Positions 51,601-62,905 of a DNA stretch of 64,000 nucleotides are shown piece by piece. This stretch comes from Epinephelus fuscoguttatus (taxonomy: Eukaryota > Chordata > Actinopteri > Perciformes > Serranidae): contig NC_064758.1 in assembly GCF_011397635.1 (NCBI RefSeq), forward strand, positions 18,950,013-19,014,012, written 5' to 3'. The notes below the pieces were generated by a model that did not search any database, had not been told where the DNA came from, and worked only from the letters and a program-made list of their open reading frames with translations. The first letter of the stretch is position 1. Every line of letters starts with the position of its first letter. The position numbers and the translations under genes are program-made.

Positions 51601-54600
51601 TACAACCCTTTCTGATGCCTTTAATGGCTTTAGTTCACTACCTATAATTTTAGCTCGCTGAACACGAGAGCTGCTGGTCTATCACTGCCTCGATCAGTCA
51701 GTTAGTTTGTGTTAGCATTTGACTTTGGTGAATCTGAACTAACCCTTTTAAGGGCTGTACACATTCCATAATTTTGTGCCCTCAAATTCATTGCTTTCAA
51801 TATAGACCTGCTGCAGGCGCACTCAAACACCAGAGCAATGCCAGAGCGATGCCATTACAGCAGGCACGTGTTCCCAGCCACCCATTTTTTCAGGGCGCGA
51901 TGGCTGTGCCCTGAGACCAACAAAGTTAAACTTTTAGAATGCAGCACCCCAAGTCATGTAACAAGAAACAACCAATAACAGCTGGCAGATATCTTCCTCT
52001 TTTTCTGTAAATATCTGTCTGTGGTAAACATGAAGAAGAAGTTGATCATTTTAGTGCAGGGCTACCCAGAGCTTTACATCCATCCCATGGACAATATCTT
52101 TGGCCTAATGCACACTTACAAAACAACGCCTGGAAGAAGATCAGCACTGTACTCAGGGTTTTTGGTAATTAGGCTATGATACGGTGCTGGTTATGCAACC
52201 TGCCTCTATGCCCTTGAAAACAGAGCCTACAGAGTAGGCACAAGAGTAGCGCCCAGTGCCTGACCTTGTGTTTTCCAGGCGGTTAAAGATGTGTACGGCC
52301 CCTTAAATGGCAGAGTCACACAATAACATAAACAAAATCACTGATCAAGACTGTAGTAAACCAGCAAGTTCTGTGTTCTGCAAGGTAAAGTGATTTTTGT
52401 GAATGAGTTTGGGGGCTTTGATAAGAGAATAGATGGGGAACTGAAGCAGTGAACGGCTTCTCAATCAGGACAGGGTGTCTGTGGCAAGGTAAAGAAGTGA
52501 AAATATTCTAAATATAGAATAATATAATAATATATCATATAGTCGGTTATCAGTTCTGCTGCTGTCCCCTGACCACAGCAGTGCATTGCTTAGCTTCCGT
52601 GTCAATACTCCTGCCTGCTTCTCCAAACTGGATGCGTGCCCACCGCCATCTACTGAAGGCAATACACTGACAATAGATAAGCACCTCATACAACAAAACT
52701 TCAAAAGATCTGAACTATCCTTTTAACTATGATGTCAACTCCCGACATCAGCTTTTCATAATAATCACTTCTTAAAATCTTTTGTGTGTTGCAGACTTAA
52801 CTTACCACATACACGCAAACTGTTTTTAATATTTACTTGAATATGAAAAAGGGCCCCCATATATTAGGACGGGCCATGATTGACTAGGTGCACTGCTGCA
52901 ATGCAACACTAGAAAAGAAAAGACACATTTCTATTTTCCGGCCACAAGAATTCACAAAAGTCAAAGTGAATGAGCTTTGCAAGGGAAAGCTGTGCGTTCA
53001 GTTTGCAATGCACTTCAGCTTTAGGTAGTGACAGAGAAAGCTTTTTCCTCCTTTTTCATCTGCACGTCTGCACAAGTCAGTTATATGGTGAACCTACAAA
53101 TGTTGTGAGGAGCCTGAAAATTAGAAATAGGGGCCAAAAAAGTCAGGTGAAAAAAGCTGCAAAATATAAACAACACATTAAATAAAAAAAAGTTTCCCTC
53201 AGAACCTGAGTGTGAAATTACACTTAACCAGACAGAAACGGCACTTAACACCCAACTGTTCCCCAGCTGCCACCTTTTTAAAATACAGAGGAAATATCTG
53301 TGTGCGGCAAAGACGGATGGAAGCTGTAAAGCCAAAAGTATGTTCACTGTAACTGCTACATAAAGCGCATGAAATGTAACGACCGGAGCATCATCAGTGG
53401 CCAACAATGTAGTCATACTGAGCAGATGACAGGAGTGAATGTGTGTGAAGCAGGTTCACATGAGCATGCAGGTACGGTACGTGTGCATGTCAGCCTACCT
53501 TGTCTGTCAGTGGGATGCCCTGTGTGGACATAGAGGGTCTGCTGACTCTGTCTGATGGCTGCTGTCAGCGGGAGGTCGGCCTGCATCACCCACTCCTGGT
53601 TGTTGCCATTGACAACTGTCTCCGTGGGCATGGCCAGAGAGTGACGCTTTGGCACGTCCTTGGTTAGGGTGGCTAGAGACTGTTTGGCCTTAAGAGGGTA
53701 AAAAGACGGATGCAATTAGTTAGAAAGCAAAAACGCATTAAGCCTCAAACCTGGAGATAATTTTTTCAAGTGAGGTGGTGTTTTACTGTTACTGTGTGTT
53801 ATGTGTCGTGTGTGTCCACATGTACATGTTGATTTTTGCATCCAAAATCCTACTCCTCTGAGTGCATGCGGACAAGTGTGTTCTCCCCTGGGCTCCTCGC
53901 GTGGTTGTTGTCTCATGAAAAATGCAGCTGTATTCATGTTGGTCTTTTGTTGTGTGAAATCTCTCGTTACAGCTCCAGAGAGCGCGGAGAAGAAAAAACA
54001 CAACAGAATATCTGGAGGAGGTGTTTGCTGTTTGCCTCCCTTTCGGGGGAGGAAGTTAGAGGTTGGCGGGGTGTAAAATGGAGAAAATGGAAATAATGAA
54101 GCTTTTCTAGAAGTCTAATGAATACATTTGCTCTGTAGGGCCTCGTCACAAAGCACAATTCACCATCTTTTAGCGGGAACCACAATGAGCTGCTGGAGCC
54201 TTGGGAGATGTGTTTGTGGAAGTGTATTTTGTGTCTGTCAAAAGTTTTGTTTCTTTGTGTGTATGTTTTCTGATTAGCCTTGACATGTCGGTGTTTTACA
54301 AATGCTTGAAATCTTGTTATTGTGCGAATCTTATCATCATGCCAAGCGACGGCAGGCTGCAAATCAAATCACAATCAGCTCCGCAATCATCTCTACCTAC
54401 CAGCGGTCAAACGATTATCAATCACACTCTTTGACATGCAAAACAGAATACAATCACAAACCTTTGCAGTAATCATTAGTTGCCTGTATATATATATATT
54501 TTTCCTCTCAAGCATTTTTTTTTTACTCAATTTAAAAACATTCAGATCAATCACAGCGGGAATCCATGGGATCACTGGTGTTAGGATCACTGGGATCAGT

Positions 54601-56288
54601 CGGGGTTGGCTCAGGGTTAGTCAAAAACGTGCAGCTGAGAGGGGGGGCTTTCCAAAACCACATTTAGGTCACAAATAGGACAGATTTCCAGGGAGCGGGA
54701 GGGTCAAGAAAGGTTTTAAGATTTTAAAGCTGGGGGCCCATCTTACCGCCATGACCCTAGGAGAGAAGTCCCTGTCCGCAACCCGCTCAAACACCCGGAA
54801 CTCCATTCTCTGATTGACACAGTTACTCATCTGGGGGGTTGGAGACATGATGGATGGCTGTACTGTACATTTAAAGGCTTTCTGTGTTTGATCATATGCA
54901 GTTCACCAAAAATAGTGACAGACAGACGTACTGTATACTCATGAAACAGTCATGAAACTTGTGCTTTAATATTTGTATTTGACTGCACTGTGATTACCTT
55001 CTGTTCACTGTTCTTGCAAGTGGTTGCAACACACGTGATGCATCTGTGTCTGAGCCTTGGCAACTGCTCAGAATATATTTACTGTCCTTCTGTCTTTGTC
55101 TTATTCTGGCTCTTTTTTGTGACTGTATTTTACATACTAAACATGGAGAACATCAAAGTTTACAATGGAAAAGCAAGAGATAGCATTACAGAGAGTCTGT
55201 CTCTCCACCTGCCTGTCTGTCTGTCTGTCAGTCTAGTCACCCACAACCCCCGTCTGTCCTTCCGTCTCACCATGGCCAATTCAGCTTCCAGTTCCTTAAT
55301 GCGGTTCTCCTTGAGGTCGAGCTGGGAGCGCAGCATCCCCGTGTGCTCCGTGGCCTCCTTGGTCTGCCGCCGCAGGTCCCACTTTTCTCTCTCCAGCAGG
55401 TCCTTCTCTTTAGCCAGTGCCTTCACCGCATCCTCGCTCTCCTAGTGGACATAAAGATCCTGATGGATTGGTTCACACATCAAGCATACCTTTGAAAATA
55501 AACTGAATGGGTCAAACCTGCTAAGTAATCGTACCGAACCAAATTTTAGTCAGGGAAAGGGTAGAAATTGATAATTTCACTACTTCCTGCGATGTCTTGT
55601 CACTGATTTTGGAAATATTGTTTTGCTTGAGATGACGTTAAAGGGACAGTTTACCTTAGAATCAAAAATACATATTTTTCCTCTTACCTGTAGTGCTTCT
55701 GATCAATCTAGATTGTTTTGGTGTGAGTTGCTGAGTGTTGGAGATATCAGCCGTAGAAATGTCTGCCTTCTCTGCAATATAATGGAACTAGATGGCACTC
55801 AGCTTGTGGTGCTCAAAGTCCCAAAAATATATTTGAAAACTCAGCAGCAATGTCTCTTTCCAGAAATCATGATCTAAGGCAGACATCTCTACTGCCGATA
55901 TCTCCAACACTCTGCGACTCACACCAAAAACAATCTAGACTGATAAATATCACTACAGGTAAAAGGAAAAATATGATTTTTTTGATTTTGGGCTGAACTA
56001 TTAATAACTCATCCTGTTGTTGCTTAGACAGACCCTTTTATGCTAACGTGCATACAACCAACACAGCTGCACAGAAACAGACTCTTCAAATGGATCTTTC
56101 TGTGCATGCACTTGTGTGTGCAGTTCATGGCTCAGAAAATGGGAGCCATACTTTTCTGTGCTGCTCATAGTTGCGTATGAAGTCACGGAGCTGCTCCTCC
56201 CGGCTCTCCAGTGTGGCATAAAGCTGCTGCATCTGGTTCACCAGGTCTGCTTTCTCCGCCTTCAGACGCTTACGGTCCGACTTCATGG
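36662..56288 (-). CDS. kazn: KAZN (kazrin), 3' twelve coding exons of the long SAM-domain isoform; 5' end outside
   Basis: Cytoplasmic scaffold linked to periplakin, desmosomes, the cytoskeleton and endosomes. Exons: 56288-56152, 55441-55271, 53688-53499, 50824-50688, 50306-50183, 42187-41979, 41852-41734, 39716-39485, 39376-39275, 38623-38457, 37344-37203, 36820-36662; 1889 nt in one frame, about 628 residues. The first two exons are coiled coil (QLYATLESREEQLRDF; KALAKEKDLLEREKWDLRRQ). Exons 3-4 hold PKRHSLAMP and SSTPSDINSPRHRTHS, almost as in human. Exon 5 has the basic KRKKKKEK block (possible nuclear signal). SAM1 spans exons 6-7 (AWLEVVMAMPMY), SAM2 is exon 8 (DHHWVAKAWLSDVG), SAM3 exons 9-10 (VIKWVKDIDLKEFAESL). 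The tail ends IEVTNV. The human segment GDSPGP...PIVQ between exons 4 and 5 was not found; direct joining keeps frame. N-terminal exons were not seen up to 64000. Confidence 0.95.
37457..38355. mobile_element. MITE with long inverted ends in a KAZN intron
   Basis: Left 'cagttcactctaaaatcaaa' and right, inverted, 'cagttcaccccaaaatcaag', then both run through 'cctgtagtgct' to 'cagtctaga'. TTAA at the right end (38352-38355); the left TTAA has decayed. A shorter relative is at 55638-56004. Internal segments such as 'gaacagtttcatgtaggaac' repeat within it. Confidence 0.8.
39745..40197. mobile_element. MITE (AAAGGAATAC ends) in a KAZN intron
   Basis: Left 'aaaggaatacttcaccccca' and right, inverted, 'aaaggaatacactctaaatc'; the inner arms share 'gaccatttgtatatca'. 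Same family as 42987-44096. Confidence 0.8.
42987..44096. mobile_element. MITE of the 39745 family carrying a minisatellite
   Basis: Left 'aaaggaatatttcacccaaa' and right, inverted, 'aaagaaatacttcacccata', with inner 'ccatttgtgtatcatta' and 'accatttgtacatcagta'. The interior is enlarged by the array at 43365-43605. Confidence 0.75.
43365..43605. repeat. Minisatellite, about 60-bp units, four to five copies
   Basis: Units contain 'cctgcccttcca', a 'gtgcctacatggaaagcc' block, then 'aaggcagag'. They are imperfect and include the frames on the minus strand that look like repeated peptides. Confidence 0.85.
45714..45909 (-). mobile_element. tRNA-derived SINE, second family, minus orientation
   Basis: Flanked by TCAGTTA at 45707-45713 and 45910-45916. 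On the minus strand: A box TGGCTTAGTGC with AGAGCAGGCGCCCC, B box GGGTTCGCTTCC, then 'agcctgtagccctttgctgc' and an 'aaaaagcccaaaaaaa'-type tail. I associate this with a widespread percomorph SINE. Confidence 0.85.
45975..46380. repeat. Dispersed repeat, related to 16290-16640
   Basis: Shares ordered blocks with the earlier copy ('acagtttgtt', 'gaactcacacgag'). Class unknown. Confidence 0.5.
46430..50130. other. KAZN intron and possible 3' UTR of the short isoform
   Basis: No other gene. 46700-46800 and 45490-45620 share a dispersed repeat ('atgaagctacagccagtctg'). A G run is at 49526-49537 and a short (AC)n at 50052-50069. The 3' UTR of the short KAZN isoform would begin below 50136, but its end is unclear. 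Confidence 0.4.
50136..50306 (-). CDS. kazn: KAZN alternative terminal exon (short isoform)
   Basis: The exon that starts at 50306 can be used in two ways. Splicing at TTTGATG|GTACTT (after 50183) joins to the SAM-domain exon at 42187. Reading through gives Gly-Thr-Ser-Thr-Pro-DYYIEEDADW and a TAA at 50138-50136. Mammalian short kazrin isoforms end in the same ...DYYIEEDADW, so this is a conserved intronic stop and not noise. The product keeps the coiled coil and basic block but lacks all SAM domains. Confidence 0.88.
   Translation of the reverse strand, partial: SLEDLEEAKRKKKKEKMGLGSLSRVFARGKQRKSLDPGLFDGTSTPDYYIEEDADW
51364..52726. mobile_element. TTAA-flanked MITE with perfect 29-bp ends, KAZN intron
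   Basis: Begins TTAAAAGGATAGTTCAGATC and ends with its exact inverse; 29 terminal bases match without error. Homologous inside to 17162-18043 but about 480 bp longer. Confidence 0.9.
54747..54830 (-). CDS. kazn: Candidate KAZN cassette exon, 84 nt, in frame
   Basis: On the minus strand: acceptor CTCCAACCCCCCAG, 28 open codons from Met-Ser-Asn-Cys to Val-Met-Ala (containing RMEFRVFERVADRDFSPR), donor GCG|GTAAGA. It sits between the exons ending at 55271 and starting at 53688, both phase 0, so it can be included or skipped without changing frame. The usual kazrin sequence joins ...ELAM directly to AKQSL, so the 28 residues are extra, placed right after the coiled coil. The balanced splice sites and lack of stops argue for a real exon. 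I do not know it from other kazrins. It starts with ATG, so use as an alternative start is also possible. Confidence 0.6.
55638..56004. mobile_element. Short TTAA-flanked MITE, relative of 37457-38355
   Basis: TTAA at 55638-55641 and 56001-56004. Inverted arms contain 'gtctgccttctctgcaatat' and 'ggcagacatctctactgccg'. It lacks most of the middle of the longer copy. Confidence 0.85.
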
Positions 56289-59200
56289 CTGCAAGGACGG
56301 ATGAGAGAAAGAGAAAGAACGGGGGGACTGTTAGCTATCATAGACCGAGTGTCTGTGTGTTGGTGTGTGTGAAAAAGCATACATTTACATTTTAAGGAGG
56401 AAATAACAATGGATTACATAACTTAATGGTGGTGGTGAGTTAAATCATATAAACTGTCAGAAAAAAATAGCAGCCTTGTGTTTTGAATTGAGCTGTTTAC
56501 ACTATAAGTGAGAGGAAGAAAACATGTTATGTACGTCTATTCCCACAGAGCACATACACAATAAATAATAAATGCTTCCCAGGTTACTGAGGAGTTAATT
56601 AGCACACGCTTTATGACACAATGACAGCACATGAGCTGCACATACAGATGTATAAACTGCAGAAATATTGGAAAAATATATAAATAAAAAAGTGAAATTC
56701 CCTTAAAATAGTCACGTATTAAAGACCTTGTACTGGTCTGCTCACAGACTTTAAGGTGATTCATGTTCAGCATTTCTTATTCTGTGGTATCAAAATGTGC
56801 TTTCCACAAGTCCAGTTTGAAGCAGCTTCTTCATGAAGATAAATTAACTTGTTAGACACTTTCAGATATGAAGCGTTTTAAGTAACATTAAAAACACCTG
56901 CTGGTCTAACGTGGTGTAGCTGCGTGTTGATAAGGGAGTGAATCACACATGAACCCTCCTGTCAATCTCGTCTCTGCTGCTGGATTCTTTGGAGGCTGGG
57001 TCTCTCTTTTCATCTATCTCTCTGCCACACACTCTCTCTAATCCTCTGGCACCTCACCCACGCATCATGATAAAGAATTTGGTTCAGCGTAGTTATACAC
57101 AGAAGCTCTAATTTCCTCAAAGACAACATATCCTTTTCCTCTCCTCTGCATCTCCTGCGTTCTCTTGATCTCCTCTCACTCTTCGTGCAAGGCTGTTTTC
57201 CAGACATCTGCTTAAAGCCGAGTTCCCCTCCAGCCAGCTTCTAAATCTGACAATATATGCTTTATATACATTTTATGTATTCTGGTTGTGTCTGTCCACC
57301 TTTGTCTTCTTCACTTTGACATCTATTTCCTTACAGCACAGCAGGTCTGACTGCTGGCTGTTTCATAACATCACATGCTTCTCTGTTTCCCTCTTGATGC
57401 TTGTTATCATGTGTTCACCTTTCTTTGCCTTCCCCCTTTTTTTTTCTCCCTCCGAGCCAGCTGTGTGTCATTAATTAACTTATATCACAGCCTGGCTAAT
57501 TGCATGACATTCACAAGTTGTTGTCTGGGGAGCACGCTCAGGCAAGTGGAATGGAAGTGCAGTTTTACAAGGACAGATTCACCCTCTCGTTTCCTCTCCT
57601 TCATTTTTCTCCTGTCACCCTTTCATATCTCTTTCTTTCACCTGTTCTTCAGGAGGTGGAATTCCCGAGCAAAAGCAGCATTCAAGCCAAACTAGCCGGC
57701 GAAAGAAGACAAGAAACATCCCTCATTGGCCAAGAGAAACAGGAAACCTCCCAGCACCTGCCTCAGGAAGTGAAATCAAAGCCGTCTTTGAGATGAGCCA
57801 AAAACACTGCTGCTGCCTCACATCCTGCACCTGTGACCGTTTGGCAACATCGACCCTCCTGGTGTCAGATACAAGAAAGCACTCACTGTGACTCAGTAAA
57901 AAGGGTCCATTCACATTCGCTAATCATGTTTGCACTGTTACTTACCATTTCTAACCTACGTATGAACACTTTTAATGACCAGAGATGGTCCTGGGGCTCA
58001 TTGCAGTTAGAATATTGGTGAGATGCGGAAGCACTAGCATGTCTCCTCCTGCTGACAGCCATATTAATGACTAACATACTCTATGGTTCACTCCAAGCCT
58101 CCAAGAATTATTACCAGATGAAACAAGAGGGAACCACCTGGGAACCGTGCAGAGCTGAAGCTAATGTGCATGGAGCTGGAGGAGGAAGACATGGAGAGGA
58201 AGCCATTGAAAAGGCTTCACTTTAATAGTCTTCTTATGAAAGAATGATATCCGTGCAAGCATCTATCTTCTCTCTTACCACGCATTGCAGGAATATATTT
58301 TGTATATCTGGGTACCTTTCCTCTGTGTCTACAATGTGTATCAGTGGTTGTCTTTCTGCAAAATTGTGTGTGCCTGCATGCCAGCCTCCCAGATAATAAA
58401 AGCGAAAAGAAGAGCCGATCAGGCCTCACGCAAAATAAACATTCACCATCAAAAGTCTGAGCCACTGTTCCCACTGCTCAATGTTAAAAACAGAAAACAC
58501 CTGCCTGTATCAAGCTCTTCTGACACACGCTCTAAAATCTGCATAAGTGGTTTTTAGCTCACGGCATAAAGGCTCTTCTGCTACCAAAGCTCTTGTGCTT
58601 TAAAGTAGTTTAATGTGAGTCTCTACTGCTGCCGTGGGCTAAAAGCCTTTGTCTACTGCGCTCTTCTATGATGCTTTGCAGCTGTAGGCCTTAGACTACC
58701 CGCGATAAGTGGACCAACTCATTAGTTAGTGGACTCCTGGAAGTCCCTACTGGCTGGAGCTGCTTTTTTAAGTAAAATAACTTTTTGGGAGTTAGATGAG
58801 GAGAGTAAACCACTTTCATGTACAATACATTTGAGTCTCGGCTGATTGCCTGGCAACCTCCAAGGCTGAAAAATGAAGCCAACGAGGGAAGTGGCAAAAC
58901 CTGCAGTTTCTCGAGTGGCCACTTGAGGCTGCCTCCAGAAGCGAGTCATTATGCAGAGATACCCATGTTAAAATGCTCAACAATACAGCAGAAAAAAACA
59001 TGTTTACAGGCTGGTGCAAAAAATGATTTTGGTCTTTATAGCTAATTTCACTGTTTATGGCAACTGTAAGGGGAGTGATTTGTTATATAACTCACATGTT
59101 TGCATTTTATTAATGCTAAAAGTTATGCATAATTAAAGGTGTGGCCACTTTGAGTGACAGGCTGGCTGTTAGGTGTCAACATAGTCTATGAGTCAGATCC

Positions 59201-59403
59201 ACGCTTCGCTCCTCCACAGCTCATTCGTCCAAATATGGTTGAGAGTTCTAAATGGGAGTTCAGAAACCAGTGGGTGTTGTCATCATGGCTGTATCCGTCA
59301 TTTTATACAGTCTATGCTGGCAACTTCAAAGTGATGATGAGATTTCGGGAAGTTACTGCCACCAGCCAAGAACCAGTCCCTTATGTGAATTTGCATTTCC
59401 TGC
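56289..59403. other. KAZN intron upstream of the first visible exon; no exon recognised
   Basis: I searched the minus strand for the preceding coiled-coil exons (human ...EELRVQLAQKEQELARAKEA-type sequence) and saw none. Plus-strand open frames near 57400-57800 have no splice or homology support. Confidence 0.5.
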
Positions 59404-59586
59404 TATAGCGAAGGCATGACCCACCCTACTCTGCCTCCCTCTGCCTCTGACTGGCTTATCCCAATATTCTTACCCTAACCCTAACCAATCTCACTACCCT
59501 TTCCTTAACCTAACAAACCCAACTAACCAAGGCAATGAGTAATGGCCAATTAGAAAGAGAGTAGGGTGGGTCATGTCTTCGCTATC
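59404..59586. mobile_element. Short MITE with GCGAAG(G/A)CATGACCC ends
   Basis: Left TATAGCGAAGGCATGACCCA, right, inverted, GATAGCGAAGACATGACCCA, 183 bp in all. The arms continue to CCCTACTCT. Non-coding. Confidence 0.85.
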
Positions 59587-61297
59587 CTAGGAGATGCAAA
59601 CTCACGTCCCTTACATAGCCTTGGTAGAACCAGACCAACTGTCTTCTTTTGCTTCCAGTCTTTATGCTAAGCTAAGCTAAGCAGCTGCTGGTTCCAGCTT
59701 TATGTTTAACATATATGAGAGTTACACCAGTCTTCTCATCTAACTGCAAGCAAGTAAAATTGAAAGCACATTTCTCAAACTGTCAAGCTATTCCTTTAAA
59801 TGAATAAATGTATATATAAAAATATATGAAACAGAGAGAAACATTTGTATATTGCATATAAAGTAGATGCAGGCAAACAATTAATGATTATAGTGGTCAG
59901 GATAGCAGTTAGGTAACATGGTGAGCAGGTTACTAATTGAGCAGCTGTTTTCTTTGATAAATTTGTCATTTTTGAATTGAGTACTTGTCTGATTTTTCAA
60001 AAATGTTTTCATCTTGTTGTGTGTTTGGTTTGTGTTGTGAATGTATCATCTGTTGTTCTGCTTCCTTTTCAAACAAGTATGGTTAGAAAATGACCCAGGC
60101 ACATTGTACTGCAGGAGGAGACTTTTTGTATGCGCTGGTACTTTTTCCCTGCTGTGAAAACATGTCACCACAGGAACCCCTTTTTGTAGGTGACATGAAT
60201 TCAAGCTGACCAGAGCTGTCGTTGTTTGTGAAGAAGCAAGCTACAAGCTGTTTACAGCTACATTTCAAGCCTACAGGGGGTCATTGTTTGATATTCCAAG
60301 GAGAGATTTTTGGTTGACTATCACTTTAAAACACTACGTGAATATGTAACGTTATGAGGCCAAACACTCTGTGGGTAATTCCGGGGATAATCAAGTGTCA
60401 AACGTTATTCAGCTCCAGGAAAAAACATGATGGTCCCAGAATGTGGAGAAACAAAATCAAACTCAACCATCTTGTTCGCTGCGGTTCCTACCTATCACTG
60501 TGCAACGCTTTTCACATCCCACTTGCTGTTCCTCTCTGGTTAAATAACAACCCTCATTATCTGGTGTGCCCCATCTATTATGGTACAAATATAACAAGAT
60601 CCCAGCCATGATTTCAGCTGAATAACATTTCCTGCCTTTCTGTTTTCACCTCGCTCTAACAATCAAGTTTTCTCTTTGGTCTCTAACTGACGGAGATGGA
60701 TAAATGAATGACAAGAGAGCATGGCAACAGTACAGGGTTCTTTGAGGAATTACTGTCTATAGCTTATGCAATCTTTATGCATTTCAGTTAATTGAAGGTA
60801 TATCTATTGCTTTTTATTGCCAATGGTGAATAGATTGTAACAGAACTTAAAAAGTGAGATCTTCCCTGACTCTCTCAGTTGTCTTCAACAGCCTATGGTA
60901 TTCTATTTCAAGGCTCTGGGACAAATTTTTACCAGAAAATCCAAAGGATATGACGTTATGTGCGCTCCAGAGTCCTTTGCTTCTCTTCAGCTCTCCTAGA
61001 GTGCAACAGCAGCTAACATTAGCTTAGAAATAGGGTTAGCTAATGTCAACAAACGACCAGCAACCACTACAACACAGAGTCCACAAAAGGAAAGCTAGTT
61101 AGAATCATGGAGCCAATAGTCCCAGTAAAATACGGGATTATTACAGATAGCAGTGTCATTCTAAATGTGACTGTAATTCATTTTCCCGCATTATGTCAAC
61201 ATGATGCTCATCACATTTAGTCTCGTGTTTTGAGTCACTGTTTTGGACAATGCCCAGGTGCTTGCTCACGCCTACTGAGTGCCAGTGTTAGGAGCAT
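59587..61297. other. KAZN intron, only diffuse repeats
   Basis: A GCTAAGCTAAGCTAAG-type repeat fragment at about 59660-59800 ends 'ctattccttta', like other MITE relics here (46780-46800). No exon seen. Confidence 0.45.
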
Positions 61298-61445
61298 TAG
61301 GGGTGTAATGATTCATCAGTCTGGATCGATATATTGATTCAATTCAATCAAGTCTTAATCATATTGATTTCGGCAAATATCGTATTGTTATCAAGAGAAT
61401 CGATATAATATCGTATGCTGATGAAACTGGTGATTTACACCCCTA
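61298..61445. mobile_element. 148-bp hAT-like MITE
   Basis: Ends TAGGGGTGTAATGATTCATC and, inverted, TAGGGGTGTAAATCACCAG. Rich in ATCGATAT. Flanks GGAGCAT (61291-61297) and GCAGCAT (61446-61452) match at 6 of 7 bases, an eroded target duplication. Confidence 0.75.
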
Positions 61446-62115
61446 GCAGCATGCTGACTGCAGTTCAAAGAAATATGTCACCCATAACAATGATTTTCTA
61501 AAAGTCACACACAGAATCTTTAAATATTGTCTTTTGTAGCAAAGACTGCTCTGCGGGCAACTTCAATTCACCTGCAACAACAAACAACAAGATCACAAAG
61601 ACAGACCCACTTATCAACACCCCCTCAGAAAATGATGTTCTTCACATTAATGAATGAAACCACTCCATGGTGACACTACTCCATACAACTTCAGCCCTAA
61701 AGAGAAAGGACGGGCTTTTAGTCAGCTCTTATCATAATTATTTGGGGGGAGAGAACAAAAGAGACATCGGCTCATTGGAGGGAGTCCATTGTTCACGGTT
61801 TGGGATTTTAAATCTGCCAAGTGAATAATGAAGTAGGAGCCTCAGAGCTGCACGGCGCTCACCTCCTCGGTAAAAACAAACCCACTGGTTGCATGAGGTC
61901 GATATTTGCATTGGTGCTATTAGAGCAGATCGTGTTAATACTGTGTTAATACTGTGTGAGACTTCTTCTCAGTCATGATATTCAAACACGTTAATTAAAG
62001 TTAATCAGCAACCCAGCAATGATATTTGACCTTTGTTATAAGTTTATGCACAACTGAGAAGCTACAGCCATTAAAAATAGATCAAACGTTGCTCACTAAT
62101 AGGTGATCTGGACGC

Positions 62116-62155
<40 letters not shown>

Positions 62156-62160
62156 GTGTG
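62116..62160 (+). repeat. (GT)n microsatellite
   Basis: GT run broken by two GC steps near its end. Confidence 0.95.
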
Positions 62161-62293
62161 CGTTTGAATTAGTGTGTACACAAGCTATTTAAGCAGCAGA
62201 ACTGACATTTGAGGGAATCAAGGGGAGAATCACACTTTGATCCCATAACAGCACCTCATTACTCACCTCTATGTCCTCACTGGATCAAAAAAC

Positions 62294-62905
62294 AGCATAA
62301 ACCTGAGCTGTAATCTTTAAACAGGCTGAGCCAAATTGTTCAGGTGCAAGCTATGTAACACTGCTGTAACAGCTGAGTGTAAAAAGTGGGTCACCTGTGA
62401 TGTCGATTCTGATACAATGGTACTGGTACAATGTCTCTCTGTCTAACTGAGGCTCACTTGATTACCACTAGGGGCCTCTGTGATTCAAACATGTGTTCTC
62501 ATCCAATTTGAATAAATTGAGGCGCAAATTGAATAGCAAATCCGACCTCATTACCTGTTATCACAAAGCTGCTGCCAGTGTTGAGGAAATAAATCACAAA
62601 AGGCTTGAAAAAACACATCCACTGAAAATGAATTTTTATGGTTTCCAAAATTCAATTCTAGTCTTTTTTTTTTCTTTTCTAAAAAAGTAAAAGCCATAAT
62701 TCATTTGAAAAAAAAAAGATACCACTGCTACAATTACTTTAATGTAATCAGGTGAAGCAACCTGACGAGACGTGGTCATACTGAGTGTGTGTTAAACCTG
62801 AGCTGTAATCTTTAAACAGGCTGAGCCAAATTGTTCAGGTGAAAAATGCTGTATACTGTAAAATGTGGATTCTGATACAATGGTTCTAAAAGTGGTACAT
62901 GTAAC
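62294..62905. repeat. Direct duplication of about 120 bp, 500 bp apart
   Basis: Both copies (62294-62430 and 62793-62905) contain 'aacctgagctgtaatcttta', 'caggctgagccaaattgttc' and 'gattctgatacaatgg'. Confidence 0.85.

Noticed and set aside
57375-57796. Two overlapping plus-strand ORFs of about 100 residues
   Set aside because: No recognisable domain, no splice context, within a large KAZN intron; likely chance.
59471-59486. CCCTAACCCTAA, telomere-like
   Set aside because: Only two units, inside a short MITE; not a telomeric array.
61856-61880. GAGGAG|GTGAGC on the minus strand as a possible upstream KAZN exon end
   Set aside because: The frame before it does not read as kazrin coiled coil and no acceptor fits.
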